64,000 bases of DNA from Marinobacter sp. es.048 (GCF_900188435.1 NZ_FYFA01000002.1:124001-188000), one strand, 5' to 3'. Positions 8,206-20,203 are shown, counted from the stretch's first letter. A program made the numbers and translations. The notes: generated by a model from the sequence alone, not told the origin.

Positions 8206-9850
8206 AAACCCGCTCCTTGAAAGGATCAATTCCTACACGACGATAAGTGTCCAGGAAGGTTTCCTCTTCCGTACGCTTACCCACATAAACATCAATGATT
8301 TTCGAAATCACCTGGGGCATCTCATCCCGGGCAAACGACGGCCCCAGAATCTTGCCGATTGAGGCGTCGTGATGGGACGACCCGCCAAGGCTGATCTGAT
8401 AGAACTCTTGACCTTTCTTGTCGACGCCAAGAACACCGATATTGCCGACATGGTGGTGACCGCAGGCATTCATGCAACCAGAGATGTTCAGGTCAATGTT
8501 GCCAAGGTCGTAAAGGTAGTCCAGATCGTCGAACTGGCGCTGGATGGCCTCGGCGACCGGGATGGACTTGGCATTGGCCAGGGCGCAGTAATCGCCACCA
8601 GGGCAGCATATAACGTCAGTAAGGGTATTCAGGTTCGCGGTACCAAAGCCCATGGGTGTAATCGCCTGCCACAGCTCAAGCAGTCGGTCCTGGCGCACAT
8701 CGGCCAGCACCACGTTCTGCTGGTGCGTTACCCGGATTTCCCCAAAACTGAACTCTTCTGCCAGATCGGCAATCTGTTCCAGTTGCTTGTCACTGACATC
8801 TCCCGGGGGAGTGCCGGTCTTTTTCATGGTCAGGGAAACTATGGCATAGCCCGGCTTTTTGTGGGTGTCCACGTTGTGGGTCAGCCACTGATCGAAGACC
8901 CGGTTCTCAAACCGCTGGCTGGCCAGCAGGTCCGTGGCGTTGTCCAACGCTGCGTAATCCGGCTCGGTAAAGTAGGCCTGGATACGGTGTACCGCCTCGG
9001 GCGTCAGCCGGGTAGGGGAATCCTTGATGTGTTGCCACTCGGCTTCAACTCTTTCGGCAAAGCCCTCGGGAGTCAGCGCCTTCACCAGAATCTTGATCCG
9101 CGCCTTGAACTTGTTGTCGCGCCGACCATAGCGGTTATAAACACGGAGCACAGCTTCCAGGTAGGTCAGCAGGTCCATTTCCGGAAGGAACTCACGAATG
9201 ACCGGCCCGACCATGGGCGTTCGGCCAAGGCCACCACCGACATGTACACGGAAGCCGAGTTCGCCGTCCCCATTACGTACCATCTGCAGACCGATATCAT
9301 GCACCTGGATGGCTGCGCGATCGGTGTGCTTGGAAGCATTCACCGCAACCTTGAATTTCCGTGGCAGGAAAGCGAATTCCGGATGGAATGTGGACCACTG
9401 GCGAATGATCTCGCAATAGGGGCGCGGATCAGCGATTTCATCAGACTGGACGCCGGAGAACTGGTCTGTGGTGGTATTACGAATGCAGTTGCCGCTAGTC
9501 TGATTGGCGTGCATTTCCACTTCGGCGAGTTCCGCAAGAATATCGGGAACGTCTTCCAGTGCCGGCCAGTTTAGCTGCACATTCTGGCGGGTCGTGAAGT
9601 GCGCGTAGCCTTTGTCGTAATCCCGGGTAATTCGAGCGAGCCGTCTTAGCTGGTCTGAGCGCATCATGCCGTAAGGAACACAGATTCTGAGCATGGGGGC
9701 AAGACGCTGAACGTACAGGCCGTTCTGCAGGCGAAGGGGAAGAAACTCGTCTTCTGCCAATTCTCCGGCAAGGGCCCTTTCGGTCTGGTCACGGAACTGG
9801 GCAACCCTCTCGGCAGCTATTTGCCGATCGTGTTCATCGTATACGTACAT
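8198..9850 (-). CDS. cysI: Assimilatory sulfite/nitrite reductase hemoprotein
   Basis: A 550-residue siroheme/[4Fe-4S] reductase with the two-repeat layout of the family: ferredoxin-like half domains around residues 40-100 and 330-395, and catalytic halves after each. The cluster/siroheme ligands are intact as C416-x5-C422 (CPGGDYC) and C459-x3-C463 (CMNAC). It reduces sulfite to sulfide for cysteine synthesis. Family members can also reduce nitrite, and sequence alone does not separate the two, but the DUF934 partner favours sulfite. No CysJ-type flavoprotein is nearby. The upstream gap to 10070 is A+T-rich and probably holds its promoter. Confidence 0.9.
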   Translation of the reverse strand: MYVYDEHDRQIAAERVAQFRDQTERALAGELAEDEFLPLRLQNGLYVQRLAPMLRICVPYGMMRSDQLRRLARITRDYDKGYAHFTTRQNVQLNWPALEDVPDILAELAEVEMHANQTSGNCIRNTTTDQFSGVQSDEIADPRPYCEIIRQWSTFHPEFAFLPRKFKVAVNASKHTDRAAIQVHDIGLQMVRNGDGELGFRVHVGGGLGRTPMVGPVIREFLPEMDLLTYLEAVLRVYNRYGRRDNKFKARIKILVKALTPEGFAERVEAEWQHIKDSPTRLTPEAVHRIQAYFTEPDYAALDNATDLLASQRFENRVFDQWLTHNVDTHKKPGYAIVSLTMKKTGTPPGDVSDKQLEQIADLAEEFSFGEIRVTHQQNVVLADVRQDRLLELWQAITPMGFGTANLNTLTDVICCPGGDYCALANAKSIPVAEAIQRQFDDLDYLYDLGNIDLNISGCMNACGHHHVGNIGVLGVDKKGQEFYQISLGGSSHHDASIGKILGPSFARDEMPQVISKIIDVYVGKRTEEETFLDTYRRVGIDPFKERVYA

Positions 9851-10070
9851 AGTGGGAAAATCCTGCTTGAAAGCGACATATCCTGGCCGGCGGCCTTATA
9901 TCTGACGGGAAGGATAGCAGCGGGTTTTTATTCTTAAAATGATTATTTCAAAATATGTTTATCGATTCAGGCGATAAGCAGGAGGAACAATGGACTGGAC
10001 GAATATCAATTAACTGCTTTACTAAAAGAATAAGAAAAATACGAGACATAACTCGGAAAGAGGAACAGAC

Positions 10071-10175
10071 ATGAAAAAGACCGTACGCTCTGATAGCCAG
10101 GCCGATGCCGTGGCCGCCGTTCTGCTGGTAGTTCTTGCCGTTGCGTTCGCGGTGGTCTGGGTGGCTGGCCAGTAA
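10071..10175 (+). CDS. 34-residue small membrane protein
   Basis: An ATG at 10071, preceded at good spacing by GAGGAAC, opens a 34-codon frame ending in TAA at 10173-10175. The product starts MKKTVRSDSQADAVAA, and the rest is one hydrophobic helix (LLVVLAVAFAVVWVAG) that would span the inner membrane once with the charged end in the cytosol. It lies alone in the gap upstream of the sulfite reductase gene and runs convergent with the DUF2970 gene, whose end is 3 bp away. The strong ribosome site, positive-inside N-terminus and clean hydrophobic stretch support a real gene, but there is no known family to confirm it. Confidence 0.65.
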   Translation: MKKTVRSDSQADAVAAVLLVVLAVAFAVVWVAGQ

Positions 10176-10177
10176 TC

Positions 10178-10414
10178 CTACTGGCTCGCCAGAACCAGAT
10201 TCACGATAACGATCAGGCCCACCACAAAGCTGGCTGTGAACAGAATGCCGGCGATGATATAAGGCCAGGGGCTATGGCTTGAGAAGTCCTCTTCCCGTCG
10301 CTTGTCGGACTGAACTCCGAAAGCCCCGGCCAGAATGCTCTGCATGATTTTGAAAACGCCAGGTCCGCGCGGCTTCCGCTGTTCCTTATTTTCTGCCTCT
10401 GAAGACTCAGCCAT
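10178..10414 (-). CDS. DUF2970 small membrane protein
   Basis: A 78-residue protein with a charged N-terminus rich in E/K/R, the conserved core SILAGAFGVQS followed by a basic stretch (DKRREEDF), and one C-terminal transmembrane helix (about residues 51-75). This is the DUF2970 pattern, a family of short proteobacterial inner-membrane proteins of unknown function. It is located 33 bp downstream of metH on the same strand and may be on the metH transcript. Confidence 0.85.
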   Translation of the reverse strand: MAESSEAENKEQRKPRGPGVFKIMQSILAGAFGVQSDKRREEDFSSHSPWPYIIAGILFTASFVVGLIVIVNLVLASQ

Positions 10415-10447
10415 ACATCTGCCCCTGCTATTTGTATTGCCCGACGT

Positions 10448-14146
<3,699 letters not shown>

Positions 14147-14378
14147 AGGTTTACTTCCGGATGTCGTTAAAAGCGCGGTATTAAAGTTAATGGCGCGGGA
14201 TCATAGCAAAATTGCCCGAGCCCGTCTTAGTACGAATGACGATTATCAATTGCCTTCTGCAAATGCCCGCCAATACGGGAAATTCATTACCCTGGTAAAG
14301 CCCGACTATTTTACTTGGTCTTTCATGTTCCCGCGAACTCCCTTAAAATGAATTTAAACTTTCAAACGGGTTGAAAAC

Positions 14379-14966
14379 ATGGCTCAGGTTACTGTGACAG
14401 ATCCCGCACGGGATTATCTTGCACAACTTATTGAAAAACAGGACGTGGAAGGCATGGGCGTACGTATTTTCGTTACCCAGCCCGGCACCAAGAACGCCGA
14501 GACCTGTCTGGCCTACTGCCCGCCCAATGAAGTAGTTCCCACGGACGAGCAGGTAGATCTGGACAAATTCACCCTGTATCTTGATCACAATTCCGTTCCC
14601 TTTCTGGAAGAGGCCTACGTGGATTACTCCAAGGACCAGATGGGCGGTCAGCTCACCATCAAGGCACCGAACGCAAAGGTGCCAAAGATTGATGACGATG
14701 CGCCACTGCCGGATCGGGTGAATTACATTCTGGCTTCCGAGATCAATCCGAACCTGGCGGCCCATGGTGGTGAGGTATCTCTTGTCGAGATCGTCGACGA
14801 ATCCGTGGCGGTGCTGCGTTTCGGTGGCGGCTGTCAGGGCTGCTCTGCGGTCAGTCTGACCCTGAAGCAGGGCGTTGAAACAACCCTGAGGGAGCGCGTA
14901 CCGGAAATCACTGCCGTACGTGATGTAACCGACCACTCCTACACTGAAAACGCCTACTACCAGTAA
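14379..14966 (+). CDS. nfuA: Fe-S biogenesis protein NfuA
   Basis: A 195-residue protein with a degenerate A-type (HesB/IscA-like) N-terminal domain (1-100) and a C-terminal Nfu domain carrying the cluster-binding C152-x2-C155 in GGGCQGCS. NfuA delivers [4Fe-4S] clusters to apo-enzymes, notably under oxidative stress or iron limitation. Length and two-domain order match E. coli NfuA (191 residues). It is divergent from metH and monocistronic. The sequence before the ATG is weak in Shine-Dalgarno character, but the N-terminal [10 protein letters not shown] is as expected for the family. Confidence 0.96.
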   Translation: MAQVTVTDPARDYLAQLIEKQDVEGMGVRIFVTQPGTKNAETCLAYCPPNEVVPTDEQVDLDKFTLYLDHNSVPFLEEAYVDYSKDQMGGQLTIKAPNAKVPKIDDDAPLPDRVNYILASEINPNLAAHGGEVSLVEIVDESVAVLRFGGGCQGCSAVSLTLKQGVETTLRERVPEITAVRDVTDHSYTENAYYQ

Positions 14967-14980
14967 GGCCATTTTTCCCC

Positions 14981-15007
14981 GGTGCTGCGCCCGTATGGGC
15001 GCGGCAC
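14981..15007 (+). terminator. Possible nfuA terminator hairpin without U-run
   Basis: Directly after nfuA, GTGCTGCGCCC and GGGCGCGGCAC can form an 11-bp stem with one G-U pair and a four-base loop. No U-run follows (AGCTCC), so termination is uncertain. It may equally protect the transcript 3' end. Confidence 0.35.
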
Positions 15008-15184
15008 CAGCTCCAGACTGCCGCAATACCGTTATCAACATGGCTACACGGCCAATGTTGTGACATTTCAATTACTTCATCATTCGTCGAATACACAGAA
15101 ACACCAGGCAGGTACTATTCTGTCAGGCTGTTAACGGCATTATCACCGGCTTAAACGGATTACACTCTCACACCGGGGTCAAAC

Positions 15185-16384
15185 TTGTTCGACGTTGCGC
15201 TTCTGTCCGTGCCTCTTATGGCGGCCGTTGTTGGTTGGCTGACCAACTGGCTTGCCATCCAGATGTCCTTCTATCCGGTGCACTTCATCGGCGTGGGCCT
15301 GGTCGGGTGGCAGGGGGTGATTCCCCGCAAGGCGGAAAAAATGGCGCATATCTGCATCGACAGGACGCTTCAGCAGTTCGGCGACCTCAACGCCGTTTAC
15401 CAAAAGCTTGAACCCCAGCGCATTGTTGAGCAGGTTATTTCCCAGGTAACCCCACGGATGGATGAATACATCGACGAAGTCATGTATGAGATTCAGCCGG
15501 TTCTCTGGGACAACCTGCCTTTGTTTTTGCGAAACCGGATCTACCAGTGGGCTCGGGAGCAGTTACCGTCGAGGGTAGAGGAGCTGGTAGAGGATTTCGG
15601 TGACGATCTGGATGAGTTGGTAGACCTCAAGGCTCTGCTCAGCCGCGAACTTGAGAAGCATCCGGACATGATGAACCGGATTTTCCAGAAAGCCGGTGCG
15701 GTGGAACTGCAGTCTGTGATCAACCGTGGCGCGATTATCGGTGGCGTCCTTGGTGCTATGCTTGTGCCCTTATGGACACGCTATCCGGAGCCGTGGCTGC
15801 TGCCCCTGGGTGGCTTCGTGATCGGATTCGTGACCAACTGGATTGCTATCAACCTGATTTTCGCGCCGCTCAAGCCCCGGCGAATTCTGTTCTGGAAGAT
15901 CCAGGGTCTGTTTCTGCGCAGGCAGCCAGAAATCAGTGATGTCTGGGCCAGGCTGGTGGCGGAGGAGTTGATCACTGTCGAGAAAGTCGCCGACGCCATG
16001 ATCAACGGCAGCCACGGCGACAGAACCCGCGCGATTATCCAGAAACACCTTCGTCCCTTGCTGGACAACTCTGTCATCATGAAGCTGACAGCGCAGGTCA
16101 CCGTCGGTATGACCGGCTACACCGAGCTCAAGAAAGCCATGAACCAGAAGGCGGTACTGGCGACTCGTGATGTGTTCAGTGACCCGGCCTTCAATCGGGA
16201 GCGGGCGCCAGTGGTGGCCGAAGTTCTGTCCGTCCAGATGAAAGCGCTGAAACCCGATGAATTCCAGGACATCCTTCGCCCCGCGTTCCGGGAAGAGGAG
16301 GTTCAATTGATGATCGTGGGCGGTATTTTTGGCGCCCTGGCAGGGTTGCTTCAGTTCGTCTGCCTGAACTATCTGAATTTCTAG
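15185..16384 (+). CDS. DUF445 family membrane protein
   Basis: A 399-residue protein of the DUF445 family. The N-terminal membrane helix contains the conserved GWLTNWLAIQMSF (G-x2-TN-x-LA-x2-M), followed by IPRKAEKMA. A second copy near residues 210-235 (IGFVTNWIAINLIFAPL) marks the internal duplication, and a C-terminal helix is at about 375-399. DUF445 proteins are inner-membrane proteins of unknown function. The start is TTG at 15185, chosen because it gives the complete first helix; the ribosome site before it is weak. The downstream small membrane gene at 16426 is probably cotranscribed. Confidence 0.88.
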   Translation: MFDVALLSVPLMAAVVGWLTNWLAIQMSFYPVHFIGVGLVGWQGVIPRKAEKMAHICIDRTLQQFGDLNAVYQKLEPQRIVEQVISQVTPRMDEYIDEVMYEIQPVLWDNLPLFLRNRIYQWAREQLPSRVEELVEDFGDDLDELVDLKALLSRELEKHPDMMNRIFQKAGAVELQSVINRGAIIGGVLGAMLVPLWTRYPEPWLLPLGGFVIGFVTNWIAINLIFAPLKPRRILFWKIQGLFLRRQPEISDVWARLVAEELITVEKVADAMINGSHGDRTRAIIQKHLRPLLDNSVIMKLTAQVTVGMTGYTELKKAMNQKAVLATRDVFSDPAFNRERAPVVAEVLSVQMKALKPDEFQDILRPAFREEEVQLMIVGGIFGALAGLLQFVCLNYLNF

Positions 16385-16425
16385 CCGGAGTGAATCCCGT
16401 TATCGGGAGTACAAGGAGGAAGGCC

Positions 16426-16797
16426 ATGCCTTTTTGGTTAACACTGATAATCCAGATTCTTGCAACCGTTGGCGCCGTGCTTGTCACACTCTGGGGGTTC
16501 TGGCGTTTCGTGGTGCGTCCATACCTTGATGCCAAAGTGGCCGAACTGATTGAGGCAAGCCGTGAAATCGAGCCGGCCGTGACACGCGGCGTGAAAAAGG
16601 GTGTAGCCGATACCATCCGGGATTTGCCGGAGAGTGCCCTCGACGGCACGGTGAAGGAATCCACCCGCCAGTTTCTGAAATTCGGCTCCGGGCTGTTTGA
16701 AAACGGCCTTAGCAGCTTCCTTGGCAGTGCCGCTGACCTGGAACGCAATAGGCAGCAAAACGCGGGGAGCGCCTCAAAGGACACTAAAGGCAGTTAG
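16426..16797 (+). CDS. Small membrane-anchored protein of unknown function
   Basis: A 123-residue protein when started at the ATG at 16426, which has an excellent AAGGAGG site 8 bp upstream. The frame itself opens further upstream at 16390 without such a site. One hydrophobic helix (about residues 5-27, including ILATVGAVLVTLWGFWRFVV) anchors an otherwise charged helical domain with a Ser/Asn-rich tail. I do not recognise the family. It follows the DUF445 gene by 41 bp, so the pair is likely an operon. Its 3' end overlaps the convergent tusE gene by 14 bp. Confidence 0.7.
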   Translation: MPFWLTLIIQILATVGAVLVTLWGFWRFVVRPYLDAKVAELIEASREIEPAVTRGVKKGVADTIRDLPESALDGTVKESTRQFLKFGSGLFENGLSSFLGSAADLERNRQQNAGSASKDTKGS

Positions 16798-17110
16798 TGG
16801 GTCTCGGCAGCCCGGCAATCCGGCAAGCCGTTTTTGCAGGCGTGCCGGGAAACAGTTGCATCAGGTAAATGCTGTTGCCTTTGTCTTCACCCAGTGATTC
16901 TCTGACCGCCTTTACGAACAGGCGGTTAGAGGGTGGCGACATCTCATATTCTTTATAAAAAGAACGAAGGAACCGGATGATTTCCCAGTGCTTTTCGGTG
17001 AGCTCGATCTCATCCTCGGCCGCAATGGCGACCGCGACAACCTTGGTCCAATCCTGGGCGTCTTCAAGAAAACCTTCGTTGTTTCGTTCTGGCATTGCGT
17101 TACTGACCAT
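16784..17110 (-). CDS. tusE: TusE/DsrC-type sulfur relay protein
   Basis: A 108-residue protein of the TusE/DsrC family and the last gene of the tusDCBE run. It ends TACRIAGLPRPTNCL. The C-terminal arm has two cysteines separated by ten residues, the penultimate one being the sulfur-accepting cysteine. TusE takes persulfide sulfur from TusD and passes it to MnmA for 2-thiouridine formation in tRNA wobble positions. The C-x10-C spacing is the one described for DsrC proper. No dissimilatory sulfite reductase genes are present here, so a tRNA-thiolation role is favoured. The ATG at 17110 follows tusB by 3 bp. Confidence 0.9.
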   Translation of the reverse strand: MVSNAMPERNNEGFLEDAQDWTKVVAVAIAAEDEIELTEKHWEIIRFLRSFYKEYEMSPPSNRLFVKAVRESLGEDKGNSIYLMQLFPGTPAKTACRIAGLPRPTNCL

Positions 17111-17113
17111 GGT

Positions 17114-17395
17114 CTACCAACTGATTACCTGTTGCGCCTCTGATGCAAGCGTGACCATCTCCGGGAAGTCCACAAAACTGGCATTGCCCGAAAGATGTGC
17201 GAGCCCGCGTGCATCAACGTCTGGGGCGAGGGCAAATAGCTTGCTGGCGTCCGGCAGCTTCCCGGTTGCCAGCAACAGGACGCCACTGCCGGTCAGCAGA
17301 AGGCCATCTCCCGCCGCCATCATGTTAATGCATCGGTCCGCCCGCGGATGTTCCGGGGATTTGTTCAATATGTGCAATGTCTGGATGTCAGTCAT
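17114..17395 (-). CDS. tusB: TusB, sulfurtransferase complex subunit
   Basis: A 93-residue DsrH/TusB-family protein. It opens LHILNKSPEHPRADRCI, the typical TusB beginning (LH-x-L/V-NKSP), and contains the GDGLLLTGSGVLL strand. With TusC and TusD it forms the (TusBCD)2 hexamer that relays sulfur from TusA to TusE. It follows tusC by 5 bp in the same operon. Confidence 0.92.
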   Translation of the reverse strand: MTDIQTLHILNKSPEHPRADRCINMMAAGDGLLLTGSGVLLLATGKLPDASKLFALAPDVDARGLAHLSGNASFVDFPEMVTLASEAQQVISW

Positions 17396-17400
17396 CGGAG

Positions 17401-17751
17401 CTAACCTGCGAACGCAGTGTGGTCATATTCAGAGAGAAGAGCGGCATCAATATCCACCAGTGTCACTTCCCCGATCAGCGAACTCTCCTCAAGGCCGTAG
17501 GCTTTGCAGGAGGCACGATCGGCCAGGATTGCTTCAATTCCGAAGATCGGCGCCGCAGACAGATTCTTTTCCACAGACTTCTGTCCGATCCCTGTGGCGT
17601 CCTGAGCCTGTCTCAGCCAGTTAACGCCGGCCCCGATGAAAAGTAGCGATGCCGGCTGGTCGAAGGCTGCCAGCGAAAATGCCATGTCCAGTGCTTCCCG
17701 GCCGGTCCACGCCCCGTAGGGTGGCTGGTCAATCATGATCAGAGTGCTCAT
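17401..17751 (-). CDS. tusC: TusC, sulfurtransferase complex subunit
   Basis: A 116-residue DsrF/TusC-family protein with the characteristic YGAWTGREALDMAFSLAAFDQ region, LLFIGAGVNWL strand and a C-terminal LVDIDAALLSEYDHTAF. The start is the ATG at 17751 (MSTLIMIDQPPYG), which leaves a 2-bp gap after tusD; the frame opens further upstream at 17811 inside tusD, but that extension is not family-like. It has a structural role in TusBCD, without a catalytic cysteine. Confidence 0.92.
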   Translation of the reverse strand: MSTLIMIDQPPYGAWTGREALDMAFSLAAFDQPASLLFIGAGVNWLRQAQDATGIGQKSVEKNLSAAPIFGIEAILADRASCKAYGLEESSLIGEVTLVDIDAALLSEYDHTAFAG

Positions 17752-17753
17752 GG

Positions 17754-18170
17754 TCAGTCTCCAGCGTGGAAGTAGAGCGTGCGCGTGGATTTGATTCGTC
17801 CTTCGACCCATTCTCCGAGACCGGCGATTTCAAACGGGGCCCGAAGATTGGCCGAAGGCAATTCATAGCGTTTCTGCTCGGTATCGTTGACCAGGCCGCG
17901 ACGCAGGGCCGAGGCAATGCAGGCCACGCCGGGAATACTGTGCTGGGTCAGAAACCGCGACCATTCGTCTGGCCAGTGGGTTTCGTCAGACGGCGCCGCG
18001 CAGAGCGCAGAGGCCAGATGGACACCGTCACCGTAGAGGAACACCCGGTCAATGCGATGGCCCGCGTCTACCGCTGCCTTGGCAAAACCAAGGGCCGTCT
18101 CGGGCGCCTGGGACGAGTAGGGCGCTCCGGTGATTATCAGGGTGAAGGTTTCAGAAGCGGTTTCGGACAT
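17754..18170 (-). CDS. tusD: TusD, catalytic subunit of the TusBCD sulfurtransferase
   Basis: A 138-residue DsrE/TusD-family protein with FTLIITGAPYSSQAPETAL at the N-terminus, FLYGDGVHLAS in the core and the conserved cysteine C84 in GVACIASALRRG. In E. coli the equivalent cysteine carries the persulfide. First gene of the tusDCBE operon, which begins 54 bp after the terminator of the Bax-inhibitor gene, so a separate promoter in 18171-18223 is likely. Confidence 0.93.
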   Translation of the reverse strand: MSETASETFTLIITGAPYSSQAPETALGFAKAAVDAGHRIDRVFLYGDGVHLASALCAAPSDETHWPDEWSRFLTQHSIPGVACIASALRRGLVNDTEQKRYELPSANLRAPFEIAGLGEWVEGRIKSTRTLYFHAGD

Positions 18171-18223
18171 GGTTCCTGTTCGTTCTTGATTTGCCGTGTG
18201 GGGGCTTTCAGTTTACCGAAAGC

Positions 18224-18250
18224 AAAAACCCCGGCAACTGCCGGGGTTTT
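18224..18250 (-). terminator. Intrinsic terminator after the Bax-inhibitor gene
   Basis: AAAAACCCCGGCA and TGCCGGGGTTTT flank a two-base loop, giving a strong G+C stem with a U-run when read on the minus strand (and a T-run on the plus strand as well). It separates the 18274-18978 gene from the tus operon. Confidence 0.9.
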
Positions 18251-18273
18251 CAAGCGGCTTGTTCAGCCTGGTA

Positions 18274-18978
18274 TCAATCTTCGCCACTGAACGCAGACAG
18301 CAGGTGAAGCAGGCTGACGAACAGGTTATAGATGGATACATACAGACCAACTGTAGCGATCACGTAATTGCGCTCACCACCCTTGATGATCTGGCTGGTC
18401 TCAAACAGGATCATGATGGACGCAAAAATGGTGAAACCAGCGGATACTGCCAGATGCAAAACAGAGCTCTCCATCAGGAAGGCCAGCAGCATGGCGCCGA
18501 TCAGCACAAACGCCCCAGCGGTCAGGAAGCTGGACATGAAGCTGAAGTCTTTCTTGGTGATGATTGCTGTCGCAGACAGACCGACGAACGCAACGGCGGT
18601 CAGTGTCAGCGCCTGGGCAACAATCGAAGAAGCGCCGGCAGCTACAAACGCGCCGATAATCGGGCCCAGGGTGTAACCCATGAAGCCAGTCAGTGCGAAT
18701 GTGGTCACAATGCCCCAGGGGCTGTTCTTCAGCTTATAGGTTGCGAATAATAGACCAATGTATCCCACGATAGTGATCAGGAAGCCCGGGTGGGTTCCGT
18801 TCATGTTCAGGAATGCTGTCAGCGCCGAGAAGGCGAGGGTCATGCCTAGCAGCATATAGGTGTTGCGCAACACCTTCATCGCATCATCGCTGATGCCAGT
18901 AGTCGCGCGCTCCGTCTGGGGAGTCGAATAGGCTCCCTGAGAGTTCTGAACGCCGAATCGTCTGTCTTCCATTGTCAT
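18274..18978 (-). CDS. yccA: Bax inhibitor-1/YccA family membrane protein
   Basis: A 234-residue protein with seven hydrophobic helices from about residue 38 to 228. Typical BI-1 features are LRNTYMLLGMTLAFSA at the first helix, GFMGYTLGPIIGAF in the middle and LYVSIYNLFVSLLHLLSAF at the C-terminus. The E. coli homologues are YccA (a modulator of FtsH proteolysis) and YbhL, and the choice between them is not certain. The start may be the ATG at 18978 or the one two codons later. Single gene with its own terminator. Confidence 0.85.
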   Translation of the reverse strand: MTMEDRRFGVQNSQGAYSTPQTERATTGISDDAMKVLRNTYMLLGMTLAFSALTAFLNMNGTHPGFLITIVGYIGLLFATYKLKNSPWGIVTTFALTGFMGYTLGPIIGAFVAAGASSIVAQALTLTAVAFVGLSATAIITKKDFSFMSSFLTAGAFVLIGAMLLAFLMESSVLHLAVSAGFTIFASIMILFETSQIIKGGERNYVIATVGLYVSIYNLFVSLLHLLSAFSGED

Positions 18979-19118
18979 CTCCGTTTATAACGACTGGATA
19001 CTGTGTCACATAATAGTGTCAGATACGCAACTTTCAATCATTTACGACAGGAAACCGCTTTCCGGATTCCATTAAAAACCGTTAATGTTGAAATATGCGG
19101 CGGGTTTTATGCAGAGCG

Positions 19119-19146
19119 TTGACAGCACAGGCAATTCCGGTATCAT
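19119..19146 (+). promoter_or_regulatory. Promoter of the tRNA-Ser gene
   Basis: A consensus -35 TTGACA (19119-19124), a 16-bp spacer and -10 TATCAT (19141-19146) lie about 38 bp before the mature tRNA. This is a strong sigma-70 type promoter, as expected for a stable RNA. Confidence 0.8.
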
Positions 19147-19183
19147 GCTCACCGCTGTCGCAATGGCGGCGAATGGAAAATCC

Positions 19184-19274
19184 GGTGGGCTGGCAGAGTG
19201 GCTTAATGCAGCGGTCTTGAAAACCGCCGAAGGTTAGTAGCCTTCCCGGGGTTCGAATCCCTGGCCCACCGCCA
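19184..19274 (+). tRNA. tRNA-Ser (anticodon UGA)
   Basis: A class II tRNA of 91 nt with a long variable arm. The acceptor stem pairs GGTGGGC with GCCCACC, followed by discriminator G and an encoded CCA. The anticodon loop CTTGAAA within CGGTCTTGAAAACCG reads TGA, decoding UCA. The T arm has GGTTCGAATCC. Its 3' 14 bases (plus four T) are the attachment core for the adjacent island, and the tRNA remains intact after integration. Confidence 0.97.
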
Positions 19275-19278
19275 TTTT
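19261..19278 (+). other. Left attachment site (attL core)
   Basis: CTGGCCCACCGCCATTTT, covering the last 14 bases of the tRNA-Ser plus four T. The identical 18 bases recur at 41925-41942. Only the left copy belongs to a complete tRNA. Confidence 0.9.
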
Positions 19279-19558
19279 TCCCTAAAAAACAGTCGGTTAC
19301 CTAGCATTAAAAAATCTAACTGTTTTCCTACCTATCAAAAAAATATTGTCGAAACCCAACCTTCCCGATAGCTCATTTTCCGCGATTATAGACTTTTTAA
19401 GCTTGGCTCTACCGGGCGGAACAAGCGCCTACACAATCGTTATGTCTAAGCCTGCAGTCCTCCCACTCACACAATCGCGCGAAAAACTCTTCAGTTTAAC
19501 GTCGTCAATGTCGTGAAGTCGTGCTGGTTTGTGTGGTTGTGGCTCAGTTTTCAATCGC
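19279..19558. other. Left island flank: no gene; possible Int arm site and iterons
   Basis: This 280-bp A+T-rich stretch has no credible coding frame. It contains the 12-mer CCTACCTATCAA at 19327-19338, which recurs in direct orientation at 41785-41796 inside the right end (candidate integrase arm site), and an iteron-like segment at 19501-19523. Confidence 0.5.
19501..19523 (+). repeat. Iteron-like repeat shared with the primase 3' end
   Basis: The 23 bases at 19501-19523 (GTCGTCAATGTCGTGAAGTC then GTG) match the reverse complement of 35689-35711 at 21 of 23 positions. The segment is internally repetitive for GTCGT/GTCGTGAAGTCGTG. Two separated copies of such repeats are what a P4-like origin (ori plus crr) would show. 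This is an inference. Confidence 0.45.
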
Positions 19559-20182
19559 TCAGCCCCACTTGTCCAGTAATTCGTCCAACCTCCTCAGCTC
19601 TTCTATTTGAGCGAACTGGATTTCGGTGAACAGGCGTTGGTGCTTTTCCTGCAATAGCTTAAATGTTCGATGGTGCATTCCTACTGGACGCGTTCGATCC
19701 CTAGGAGCTGAGTCGTTTGGCCGACCAGTGTAGCTAGCTTCAATCAACCTCAGTTTACGGAACATTCTCTGAATTTGATTTTCTCTTTGGCTTTGGTACG
19801 CGATTCCCCAGCAGCGCCGGCAGAGCATCAAATTCGGACCGTAGAGAATTGCCACTCTTCTACCGCATTGGTCCCCCGGGCAGAGAAACCAAGCACGATT
19901 TCCGCCGAAATGGCAGGGTGTTTGAGTGATGTTGATGACTTGGGGCGGCAACTGGTTCGCCTCGTGACTGCGCGCGGTGTATCGAAGCTCAAGACAACCT
20001 GGATAAACAACTATCGAAAATATCCCGCACTTTTCACCCAGTTTGTACTTATGCAGGTTATAAGCTTCACCGGGCTCGAGCCCGTCGCTCTTCTGAAGTT
20101 TTCGAATATCGAGGGTCACGAACTGTTCAGGAAAAGGTTTTGCAGTTTTTGAAGGTTTTCTTCCGCTAAATATGCTGCCCAT
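19559..20182 (-). CDS. Zinc-ribbon protein common on integrative elements, cut off from its upstream region by an IS
   Basis: A 207-residue protein starting MGSIFSGRKPSKT. It follows the layout of a family of uncharacterised mobile-element proteins that begin MGG-x-GS and contain LDIR-L, a TPCHFGGNRAWFLCP strand, then GRRVAILYG and CRRC-x-GIAYQSQ. The two cysteine pairs (C-x4-C in CPGDQC and C-x2-C in CRRC) probably bind zinc. The C-terminal half is basic/helical. The IS3-family element at 20188-21422 ends with its target duplication one base before the ATG, removing the native ribosome site (GGTGGAACG in the reconstructed sequence). The reading frame is intact but probably poorly expressed. 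Confidence 0.7.
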   Translation of the reverse strand: MGSIFSGRKPSKTAKPFPEQFVTLDIRKLQKSDGLEPGEAYNLHKYKLGEKCGIFSIVVYPGCLELRYTARSHEANQLPPQVINITQTPCHFGGNRAWFLCPGDQCGRRVAILYGPNLMLCRRCWGIAYQSQRENQIQRMFRKLRLIEASYTGRPNDSAPRDRTRPVGMHHRTFKLLQEKHQRLFTEIQFAQIEELRRLDELLDKWG

Positions 20183-20203
20183 CGTTCTGACCCTGACCCC
20201 GAA

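Noticed and set aside
8369..9574. 401-codon plus-strand frame opposite the sulfite reductase gene
   Set aside because: Antisense shadow of cysI; the protein is low-complexity and has no ribosome site.
14147..14378. Possible cobalamin or SAH riboswitch before metH
   Set aside because: No B12-box or SAH-riboswitch core could be recognised in this leader.
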